The position numbers and the translations under genes were made by a program. The notes under the pieces are model-generated. The model ran no database searches, was not told the origin of the DNA, and was given only the letters and a program-made list of their open reading frames with translations. DNA of 64,000 nt from Baylisascaris procyonis (Eukaryota; Nematoda; Chromadorea; Rhabditida; Ascarididae), in NCBI GenBank assembly GCA_037389465.1, contig JAZARR010000048.1:1623183-1687182 (forward strand). Reading direction: 5' to 3'. Position 1 is the stretch's first letter; every line of letters begins with the position of its first letter. Positions 34,522-46,100 of this stretch are shown in pieces.

Positions 34522-34989
34522 ATCGTTGCATCATGTTGTTCTACTTTACTAACAAACTGATCAGAGGTCGGCGTAGGGTATATATTGTATAAACCCCCAG
34601 GACCATGTATGCTCTTCCGGAGAATTTCAAGGCTAAAAGGGGCATTGTTAATGGCTGCGCTCATTGCGCTATCTCATTAATCTACCGCTGAGAGATCATC
34701 ACAAGCCTATCGCACTGAGTGAACTCATCAATTCTTGAGATACCAAATTCTTCAATTCTAAAATAACTTCACTTCGAATCTTTTGCTTGTCAAATGTTGC
34801 AATCCGGTCGTTCATGAAGGACAGAGTCTATGACATAGTAGAATGCCCGATATGCAACTTGTACTCTACTGGATTCATAAGATCATTTGAAAGAAACTTT
34901 TGTAGTAGGCATCTTCGACTACCTTACCTTGCAGACAGATGAGCTAATGCTTTAAAGTATAACTTTGTAGACTACTTTAAGAAGCTTTT

Positions 34990-35292
34990 TTAATTAACGG
35001 TGTTATATAGACCCTTTCCAGAGAGGGCATAGCAAAAGAAAATAATTTTTACCAAGCTCATTTGGAGAATTAAAAAATTGTTATGAAGTTTCCGAAATTC
35101 TTTCAGATTGGAGGCCACAGACACTAGAAAGATGCTTCCCAATACAGCCAAGCCTCTATGTATTAGTTGCTTAGGGGCACCTTGGTCACCAAAATTGCTC
35201 GGATATGCTGCTGCATCCCCTGCCCCTCTCATTACATCTCGTGGGGCGACTAAACCTTTTCTGAAAAATCTTCAAGAGAGTAAATTCGGTTA
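34990..35292 (-). CDS. Candidate small single-membrane-span protein exon
   Basis: On the - strand a frame runs from an acceptor-like gatttttcag (ending at about 35258) through GLVAPRDVMRGAGDAAAYPS, NFGDQGAPKQL, then a hydrophobic segment GLAVLGSIFLVSVASNL. The composition (few K and N, balanced G, A and P) is unlike chance frames around it. It resembles small mitochondrial inner-membrane subunits in style, but I do not recognise the family. The + strand frame at 35108-35293 overlaps it and looks less protein-like. The 5' exon was not found. Confidence 0.35.
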
Positions 35293-35442
35293 AAATATGA
35301 ATGCATTATTTATATGTTCCATTAATCATTTATTATGAATGCACGTCTTATTTATTAGCTGCTGCACGTTTTAAGCCCAAATTGACGCAATCTCTTGTTA
35401 TTATTGCTTGTTAGTATTGTTCTCTTGCCTCATCCATATAGG

Positions 35443-35533
35443 TGCCAAAATCACGGACTGGAGTAAACACTGCGATGATGACGTGTCTGTTGATGCTTAT
35501 CTACGTCTTTCTCCGTCGGTGCAGAGGATATGA
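35443..35533 (+). other. Possible isolated exon
   Basis: After the acceptor-like catccatatag, one frame reads AKITDWSKHCDDDVSVDAYL and ends at TGA near 35531; another frame (35442-35630) is also open. The first is more protein-like. No neighbouring exon with matching phase could be assigned, so this is only a coding-like patch. Confidence 0.25.
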
Positions 35534-35639
35534 AATTTTTTGGTTAAAATGCAAACCAAACGATGATCTTACTTCCTTCAATTTGCTCCATGATTTCGTT
35601 ATGACTGATCAACAAATTTGCGCAAATTAAGACTTAATA

Positions 35640-37106
35640 AAATCTGCAAATTAGTCTTACTCTGTGGTCACCTGGGTCCAACCAATAATGAAATTGTAAA
35701 AAAAACGATTCGCACGAGCAGCCGACTTTTTGGGAAAGCGCATTATTCGGCGCTGTGTCATTGTTTTTAGATACTTGGATAACCGATTGGTATGTTGTGC
35801 AGAGATGTCAATTGCAAATGTGATTGCGGCAGTGACCCTTTTATAACTTTTGACCACGACAAAACTTTACAACACTCCTCCCCACCGCCTCAACTCCCAT
35901 CCTTTCGAAGCTAAACAAACAGAACACCCGCCAGTACTTCGTATTTCCCCGAAACGGTGCTGTGTATAAATGATATAGCGCTCCTTTAGTGGGATGCGCG
36001 CACAAGGAACCTTTTAAAATATTTGACGCCTCAAACTGTGCATTCAAGCTCCAATGTTAGTCAATGAAATCTCTCTATCTCTCGCTATTCTTTGTTTTTT
36101 GATTCAGCGATAAATTAGTGGCGGAAGATTAAATGTTGTTTGAGGAGTCAATTAACTTGTAGTTTGTTGGGCGTAATCGGGCAATACTGATCAAAGTCGA
36201 ATAGCTTTTTATAGATTAGTTATTTGAGGAGAGTATGGGTTAGGCGGTGTGCCCATTCTGGTCAGGTGTTGGAGAGTTGTGCCCTGGGGTTCTGCTTTGA
36301 GTTGCATAGGACGGACATTCGGTCTCCTTACACGTGCACATTATGCGAAACGACTTGTGGCAAAGTTGATATCTACTTCTCACGGGTATTTGATTTTTTC
36401 AATGAAAAAATAGAATTTGCTAGTTTTAAGCGAGTGGGGAGGGGGGGGGTGGGGAGGAATAGGTATTGCAGATGAAAGGTATATTCAGTAAATGATTAAG
36501 TAAATAATATGTACTCAATGATACCACAAGGAAAATTCGTGGCCCTTTGCTTACGAGAGTAGGGAATTCGTGGCTTTATAACGCAAGAAGGGGTTCCAGA
36601 GCCTCGTCACATAAATGTGGGAAAGACCAAGTTGGTGCTCAAGAAACACTGGAATACCCGAGGCACTTTTACCTGCAGGGCAGAGTAACAAATTACCGCT
36701 GAAAAATGCGGTACTCTCTTGTTAACACGTCTAAATACAGGATCACTGTCAATGTTGCACAAGAAATTCCAGGCGTGCACAAAAGGAGACCAGCAGATAC
36801 AGGATCATGTATTCCACGTATGTGCGATGGGGCTATGGGTTCTCCTGCTCTCGGAGTCAAAGGGCTACGGATTCCTCAGTGGCGTGCATGCGGTGGCCGC
36901 ATGGTCAACCTAGAAAATACAGAAATGTGTAGCCCAACAAAGAGTGCATTATTCTCAGGAATGCAAATATTTTGTTGAAATTCGAAGGGCAAAAAATAGG
37001 AGCATGCACCTTGCAGATAGAAAACAAATGCGATGCGATGATGCTTTCGTATGACATAAAGTTAATGCAGCTTTCAAAGGTGTTGTTGCTAATATAGTTG
37101 CTTCAG
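35640..37106. other. Intergenic stretch with two coding-like patches
   Basis: 36256-36386 follows an acceptor-like tctggtcag and reads SCALGFCFELHRTDIRSP then a cysteine-rich CTLCETTCGKVD; 36700-36920 is GC-rich and open in two frames. Neither connects in phase to a neighbour with confidence. A G-rich run lies at 36434-36456. Confidence 0.3.
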
Positions 37107-40100
37107 GGAATCGCTAATCGAGAACCTCTTCTATGATCCTGTTGCACTCACTGAACCTACTTTACAAGGAATGATTATTGATGGATACTCAATTCTCTTC
37201 CTCTTCACTGCAAGTTTATTAGTGAGTCGATTTCGATGATTCTATTTAATGAATAAGCATTCTTGTTGCAGCATTTCATACGAAACTCATCATCCATTTT
37301 TTTCATTCTCTCTCATTTAGGTTTTATCAAGGGTTGGTTTTAAAACATAAAAAATTATCCATTTCGTTAATATCCCAAAAAGTCAATCCACCCTTTTCAT
37401 TGATTTCCAGACAGCCGTTCCCATCTCCCACCTCCCTAAGTTGTGCGCCAGCCTGATTTACCTTTACTAATACGCACAGCAGCCTACGTTTTTTGCGCTG
37501 ACCTCTCCTCTGGTAGAAACGGATGAGGCCGTTGACTAAGCTTAATTATGTCAGGTTTCCTTTCCCAGAAGGAGCTTTCCAAGCATCTGGATCCATTTTT
37601 TTGGGCTTTTCGTTTTTTTTTTGTGCGCAATAGTGTTTCATTTTTTCATGAATCTATTGATGAAAATTGGTAGAGAAGGCTAAAATGGTATATTTGGTGG
37701 GCACCTTGTGGCTATCATATTTCACAACTCCAGGTCGATAGAGATCATATCCGCCAACTTTTCTCTATCTCATCAGTTGAATAGTGAAATAAACGGTTAT
37801 GTGATTTATAGGTTTTTTGAATATTTTATAATATTTCTTATAAGACAAACGAAGATTGTTTTCAACTTAGTTATGCAATTTTGCATTTGCAATGTGCATC
37901 ATAGCAACAGTGTTCGTGAATATATGTATGTGTCTGTCTCTCTCACGGATAGTTGGACCCGGAAACGATTGAGACTAGAGTTGTGAAATATGATAGCCAC
38001 AAGGTGCCCACCAAATATACCATTTTAGCCTTCTCTACCAATTTTCATCAATAGATTCATGAAAAAATGAAACACTATTGCGCACATTTTTATACAGCTG
38101 CATTTCGTGCAACCATTTAGCTGGCGGAATGCAATAGCATGTTTCCTGCCAACACTTGTGGTATATGCTTCTACTCCCCATAGTGGTGCTAGAAAGACCA
38201 ATACTGAGCGATGATTGCAAAGTTGAAGTGGGATAAGGCAGTGACAAATTTATAAGTAGAATGTGGGGGGATGTAGTTGATTGAACTCCCCGTTTGACTG
38301 CAAATTGCATTTCATGGGCATCGTAAGGGCTCATGTGCCCCATCTTGCAATCTTTTGTTTATTACTTGCTGTTTACCTTCATTTTTGATAAAAAAATTGC
38401 ATTTTCATTATTTATTTTATTATTTTTAACTTTATTTTTAGGTAATAGTAATATTAGTGATAGTAATTCAAAGACAGATATTTCGTCTTCGTAACAACAA
38501 TGTACGAAGAGAGCAGAATATCGCTATCGGAGCTGGCATGACGAAGGTTCTTTTTTTTTCAACTCTCTGCTTGTCCATTCTCTTTATCGACTCTTTTTGT
38601 TAAATTCTATCCCTTTCGCTGGGTGTTGAAACTTTAATTTTGATTGATATACAGTTATTTCGCATTGATTTCCTTCATTACAATTGATCAAATTCCTTCA
38701 TTGTCGTTGATCAAATGTTGGCAAATGGCTTCATTCGAGCATTTTTTCTCTGCTTCTTCAAATTACCGTGCTCCGCTTGAATAGAAGCCCTTGTGCTTTT
38801 ATTTTTTGCAGATGGATAAATTTGGTTTCATTTATAAAAGCTTTACAACTGCAGTTAGTTATAACTTACGGCAATAGTCAGCAACCGGAACATATGAGCA
38901 TTGCTCCATTTAACGTCACTGTTAGAGAACAGACTTATATTGAGATATTTGAATGGTGATGTTTAGACGATTTTTTAGATGGGAGGATAAGTTGCAATCT
39001 CTTTTTATCGAAATATTCTTTGAAAAGAACGTTGATATTGATTGAATTGAAAATCTGCTTTATGAAAGTAACGAAAATTAAAGCATATTTTGGAAATCCC
39101 TCAAAATCCTGGGAAAATAGAATATCGGGGGTTCATCTTCTATGAAGTACTGTTTCATTGGCTGATGGCTGTCACTGGTGATGGTAAATGAATTGCTTTC
39201 ATAAAGGAGGGTATTTAAGTATTTAGAGAGGAAGGGAAGATTTTATCATTGTGCCTTGCAACAGCCACAGGCCTATTGCATGACCTCGCTTATATTAAGG
39301 AAACTAATATGAAAAACGAGTTTCTTATTCGGTGATCCCTCGGCTCAGTGGAAGTTTTCTTCATAACCCGTTTATCTCCCCGTCTTCCCCTTTTCCGTTC
39401 ATCGTTGTTCCTTGAAAGCGTTATCTTTGAAGGGAATCAGCTTTTTCACTAAACTATCGAACATCAATCGATGCAAACAGGTTCTCGATTTCAGAGTCAG
39501 AAAAACGAAGTGCTGAGACGAATTGAGCTTGTCCGCCAATTTCAACTTTTGCGCGCACCTAAATTTACCGAGATTGGCACTATAGCAGAACGTAAGTTCT
39601 TTGGCAATATTACCTATTAATATTTTCTACGCTTTCTGTTGGTATTATAATGCTTCGGGGGTGGGAGATAATCTAATCCAGTCTTAAGAGGTTAAAGTAA
39701 ATGGGTAATAGTCAGTTTGTCTGTAAAATCAGCCGCATATTGTTGTACCACTAATAACTTTATTCTTATGGAACGCTCTCAATTTCTGGTTATTCGAAAA
39801 ATTTTCAGGTTTCCTTTATTTATTTATTTATTTATTTATTTGTTTATTTATTTCAATCAACATAGCATTCATTACGAATGAAGGTCTCTTCATATCGCTT
39901 CCACTTGTCCCGAATCAATGCCTCTCTGATCCAGTTGGTTCCTGCGGTCTTTTTTAAAGAATCGCTCCACCTCATTGCAGGTCGGCCTCTATTTCTTTTG
40001 CCAATCCGTGGTGTCCATTCTGTTATTCGCTTCACCCAGTCGTCATTTTTCACTGCGGATATCTTCGCCGCCCATCTAAATTTCCTCATTCCGGCCTCGG

Positions 40101-43100
40101 TCACCCAATCCTTTATCTTTGTTACACCTCGAAGCCATTCGTTGGTTTTTCTCTCCACTAATTTGATTCCTGTCATGATTCTTTCCATTCTTCTTTCTGC
40201 CACCGCCAGCAGCTTGCGCACTATTTTAGTTGTTACCCATGTTTCAGAACCGTAGAGAACTGTTGGCATCACGCTTTTTTCGAACAGTTTCCTCTTGAGA
40301 CTCATCGGTACTTTTTTCTCACGATAGAAGTCTTTATTCTTAAAAAGTGCTTTCCAGCCTTGTTTGATCCTGCGTCGTACATCTGCTTCCGTCCCTCCGC
40401 TCATTGTTACACATCTGCCCAAGTAAATAAATTCATTTACACTTTCAATCTTCTGTCCTCTTACAACGATTGTCGACTTCAGCTCTCTGTTGCTCATCAG
40501 CTTCGTTTTGGAGGTGTTTAATCGTAAGCCAACTGCTGCACTTCTCACCTCGAGTTCTCTGACCATTTTCTTTAATTGGTTGAAGTTGTGAGATATCAAG
40601 GCTACGTTGTCTGCGGACCTCAAGTGCGAAATTCTTTTCTCGTCTACGTTCACGCCCTTGTTTTGCCAGTCTATCTCGTCGAACACGAGCTGTAGAGCTG
40701 CGTTGAACAGCAGCGGAGATACGCAGTCTCCCTGCCGTACTCCTCTCTTTACCTGTATTGGTATTTGCCTTTCATGCACGAAAATTGTAGTTGTCGATTT
40801 ACGTTGGATTTCTTGAAGGATGGAAATTATTGAAGGGTGTATCGAGGCATTTTCCAAAGACTTCCACAGAGCGGCGTGTTCGACAGAATAGAAGGCCTTT
40901 TCGTACTCTACAAACAGCAAGTAAAGGGGCAAGTTGTACTCTTTGGTTTTCTCGATAAGCATGGTGAGCACATGGATTTGGTCGATTGTTGACTTGCCCG
41001 GCCTGAAGCCTGCTTGCTCGATATCTTGCTTCTCTTCAATTTGTTGCTGCAATCTTTTGCATAAAACTTTCGAGAAACACTTTGAGATTGTTGGTAGGAG
41101 TGATATAGGGCGATAGTTTCTGATATCATATAGATTGCCCTTCTTCGGCAACAGAATTGTTTTCGAGAAGGCAAAATCTTCAGGGATGTGTTGATGTTCG
41201 ATCATGTTGTTGAAGAGACTTTTCAGCGGTGTTATTAATAGTTCCTTCCCGAGTTTCAGCATTTCGCCAGTTAATCCATCGATACCTGGCGTTTCGCCAG
41301 TAATCCACCTGGCATTTTTCCCGATACCGTTTCCTTTAACTTGTCCTCAATGTACAGGTTTTGAATGACGTAAGCAACCTGGAAAAATTTTGGTAGTACC
41401 ATATGCGGTTTCGAAATCTCTGAAAAAAATTACCCGAAAGGTCAAAATTTTAGATGCACTCATTACCTTCAACAGGTTTATGGATCATCTTTTCTTATGG
41501 AAGGTTTGATGTGTCGTATCACTCCCACGGTTTGATATATATCACAAATTTTTTGCGACTTTTCGAATTTCCTTAAAAAATGCTACAAAATTAAATCGAG
41601 TTCACTAATTTTGACCAAAACAGATGCATACAACTTTGCGCCATTTATTTGCTGGTGGTGACTTTATTTCTTTCGAATGGTGACGGTTAGCCAATTCTTT
41701 TAATGAATCTTCATCCAGCTATGTTTGGTTTAGGATAGCTCTTTGTTAGCTGTTTATGTTATTCAGGGAAGAACTTATATTTATTTCCCTTGAAGATATT
41801 ATGATGGGTGCTGTTTGTGTAGCGTCGTTTCGAACTTTTCATCTACATCGCTTCCTTGTCTCATTTAAAGTATTATTGTGTTTTCCTGAAAACGATGCTA
41901 ATCGTCTTTTTCTCGTCTAAATTCCGGCAGGTCCGTTCTTGAACGGAACCTCATTTTCAAGAGATCTTTGATCAAGAAAATCCTGATTTTTTAAACTTCC
42001 GAGAGGATTGTTTTCCACCATAAAAATGCCTTCACTTATCAAAAATAGATTGTTTCATAGAACGTAACTGTCTTTCTTTCGCTCTCTAAAATGAGGTAAA
42101 GGGCATGCAAGATATTGCATATTTTACGTATGATATTAAAGGTTGACCAAGAATGCCATTTATCACAAAATATCGTTGCGGAGAAAACCTTCAGAATTGC
42201 TTTTAGTGATTTTTTTGAACAATCCATTTATGCTATGGAAGAGTGGGGGGAGAGGGTCTAGACAGGAGAGGGATTGAAAAATCTCAACTCTTTCATAAAA
42301 ATCGCTTTGAATATGCTTGTTTCGTTTGTCTCTGCACGCTGCTGTTTTCTTTGAGAAGCGCGAATTGTTATCTTTGATAGCGATTGTTGACTTTCACATA
42401 AAGTGCGAATATTTACTGTTTCTTGCATTTATCTGATGCCATATTGCTTTCTTTCTCAGTGATGCATCGTCAGCAATCGTTTTTTGCGTTGTGTTGTTCT
42501 TGATATCCAGTTTTATTTCATTTCCATGTTAAAGAATGTTGTCTTAGCGGTGAAGGGTTGGAAATGAGTTGCGCTTGGTAACCCTTACCAGATGAGGAAG
42601 AGGAGGGACCGAGAGGGAAGGGGGGAAGGGGAGGCTGGAGAGTTGCGATGTGTGATGGCTGCGAAGGTCCCGACGAAGCGCAGACGATCTTGTCAATAAT
42701 TTCTAGGTTTTATTGTCTTTGCTCTTTGTAAGTTTAGTTTTAGGCAATACATGCACTTGCAGGTAAATGCAAACTAGTGGGAATTTTTCGTGGAAATTGA
42801 AGCTGTGTATGTCTTATGGATTAGTCGTGATGAACATGTTTGTTTATGGAGAAAAGACTATAATTGAAGGAATTTGATTGCTTATATACTTAATTATCAT
42901 TAACGTGGACAGTCTGTTTTTGCTGCAGAAAGGTTGCTAAATGAAAAAGTTGATATAGCTGAGAAGGGGTGAGGGGAGATGGATTGTATCTTGTAATTTC
43001 GATTCCCATTTCTTTGTGGTTTGCCGTATACATGCTGCTTAGAGCACTGTTTTCTGCAAATGATCTTCATCAACAATTGGGAGGAAGTGAAATCAATTGA

Positions 43101-46100
43101 AGTGATTTCTTGATACGACATCCAAATTATCACTGAAAGAAGTAAGCAAATTTACAAATTTGCTGGCGGTTTTCCTATATCAGTGGGCTGGGTTGAGTCT
43201 ATTCAGATGGGCTTACTTTCAGACTGGAAAAGGGTTCCTCTCATTGTCTATAAAGTCTGTGTTTAAGAAGAGGGTGATTATGTGCGGGAAGGGGGGGGGG
43301 GGGGGAGGGGTGGGATGGGAGGGCGGAGCTGTGAAAAGGGAAATGCGATTTATTATTCACATCGCGGAAGAATCGTAGGCACATTTCAGCGCTCACTTCG
43401 GATGATACGTAGATGCGTTTTTGTGGATTGTCATCTTGTGAACTCAGGAATCTGGACACCTGTTGTCCCGAAAATGTAATGCGTATACTTTTCTTCGTAG
43501 AATTCACAATTTCCGGTCAATCATGTCTATTAATTATTGGCTAATGTATAAGCAGATCTGCACATTCTTAAATCACATTGGTTTAGTTTAATGGGAAAGG
43601 GAGTTAATTGCGAAATGAACAGGGAGTGGCTTTAGAAAGAAGAAATCCCACACCTTTCACAGCTTTCTTATGCACTTTCGCAAGTGTGTATTTGGGATTT
43701 GCATCATTAATTGAGAGTGTTGCTGAAGTAAAGTGTCTCCTTGTAAACCGTTGAGGTCTATATTCTTTTCGCTTAGACCTGTCTAAAGCATGATCGGCAT
43801 CTTCATTGAACAAAGATTGTACCGGTGTTTCCTGTTCCCTTTGAGAGACAATCCGGTTATATCCGTTCCATTTCCTCCCGCCTCATACCTCTTTCCTCAC
43901 TTCACACCAACTTTGTCATTGTATGCAAAAGTCGCGGGATTATAATGTCTGATGCTTAGGGTGGAGAAGGGGGGATAGGAAGCGCTAGAGTGGGGAATGA
44001 ATCGAACGTTGATGGAAATGATGCAAAACGCAATTGCGTTTAATAACCGATTTGTCTTTCTAATTGCATATTTGCATTCCGTTTGTAAATTATTCGTGCG
44101 AGGTTCACTCTTCATATCTCATATAACATTTATATTGGAGTGCAAACGGGATCGTTGGAGAGATGCGTACGAAAGACATCCTCATGAATTTGTCAATTGC
44201 AGTGAACTTAATGCAATGCAATTCAAATGATAATGCCATCTATTTATGCAATGCAATTCAAACACACTATATTTATAATGCCGTCTACTTATGCAATGCA
44301 ATTCGAATGCATTGTGCCGTTAAGTGTTGCTTGTGAAAAGAGACATTAACTGTTGTATCTATGTCTTTTGCTTTAATGTGGTTATGTCCCGAGGATGATT
44401 CAACACATCAGAGGTGCTATCAAGATGTGCGCTGTTGCATTTCACCTGCCGAGCAAAACTTCCATAACTTACCCACAAATATTTAAACATGGGGTGGATC
44501 ATCCATGTTTCAGCTCTGTAAGTCTTCTACAAAAATCTTTTTTTGCCAGAAAAATCAGTCGTTTTACAGAATGAAATTACGATTAGTGGTAAGTTGTATG
44601 CAAATTTTGGCACCTCTAAATGTCTACAATCCTTCAGAAATTAGTGCATCATACTGAATGAAGTATGATGCAGGAGGCTAACCGCTTATATTATTATTAT
44701 GCCCATAAAATTTGTTACTGTTAATTCGGTGGTTTGCTAGTTGGAACGATTGGGCAGACAGTCATATAAATACAACTGTGCAGAGATATCTTTTCAACAA
44801 TGTGCTATTTATTTCTAGCGCAGATTTGCAAAAAGTCATAATAATCGATGGTCCGTGTGCTGTTTGAAAGGAAATTTAACAATTCGCATCTTTTATTGAA
44901 TCATATTGTGTTGAAATTTCTCATGAATATGGTTGACTAATGAATCGTTGCGATGAAATCCCTTTTTATTTAAAACCACATCAATAGCTTGAAATCAATG
45001 AGGCATCGATGATTTTCCCTTTTTCTTCGTCGCTTATAATTCACTCTTTCTATCTCAGATAGAAGTGATTTAGTCTAGTTAAAAAAAAAGTGATTTTGAA
45101 GATTCATTAAAGAAGTCTAGTAGTTAAACACATCGCATCGCTACTAATTAACCATTCGTAATTATAATAGTAATGCTTGCTTCATTTATATCACTTTAAG
45201 CAGCAAAATCACCGTCATATTAGGCACATTTACCTGTGCTACTTGAAGTATCTGTAAGTTCATAGCATGCACTTCCTTATCTCATTTCCTTGTGATAGAG
45301 GAGATGATATATTGTGTGAAATATGTGAGCGTGATATGTCGAGGCAGTGTTGTTTTGGTTGAGGTGATTTTGCTTTTTCAGGCAGTGTTTCTTGCCCCGA
45401 TTTATTAATTCTACGTAATCACCGAAGTGATTTCATCGCAATTCAATGCTTTGAGAGCGTTAGGAGCATATGATAAGTATGGGAGCGTATTTTGGTGTTT
45501 AGCAGTGTAAGCGGAGTTAGCCACGCACACCACTTCCAGCTGTTTGATATTATTTTGCAGTGCCACATTCTATTAGAAGACTGGTTGTTTTTTTCATTCC
45601 TGTACGAATAAAGAGAAGCATTATATGTTGGAAGATTGGAATTTGGAGCACTTCTTTTGTCAATTCACTTCTTTCCTCTCCTCTCTTCCCCTCCCCCATC
45701 TCTCCACCCCATTCCCTCTTTCTTCCCCACTTCCACTCATTTCTATTTTACGCCATTGTTCCAGTTTTCTATAAAAAACGATTACTTATCCAGTCGAAAC
45801 ATTCAATAATGCGACCGTTTGAAGCAGAGAAGAGTAGTAATGAGAATAGGTGTTGAAAAGATCCCTACTGCTACAAATCTCACTATTCTTTCATTGTTTT
45901 GTCACCGTCTTACATGCTCTTCTGTTGAAACTGAATGAAGCAAAAATTTAATGTGAACTTTCATACTCAAATGTCATTTTACGAGACGAAAGAAAACAAG
46001 GATGAAGGAGAGCATTTGCAAAAGGATTCTTGAAGATCCATTCCCTGATTATTGCTTATTTTATTCTTTAAACCACAAAGACCATTCAAAAACGGGAATC

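Noticed and set aside
39330..39356. Resemblance to the start of 5.8S rRNA (ggtgatccctcggctcagtgg)
   Set aside because: Only about twenty bases match loosely; the next conserved segment of 5.8S is absent.
45560..45856. ORF 45560-45856 as a NICE-3-like exon
   Set aside because: Wrong phase for the neighbouring exons, and its middle part is a translated polypyrimidine tract.
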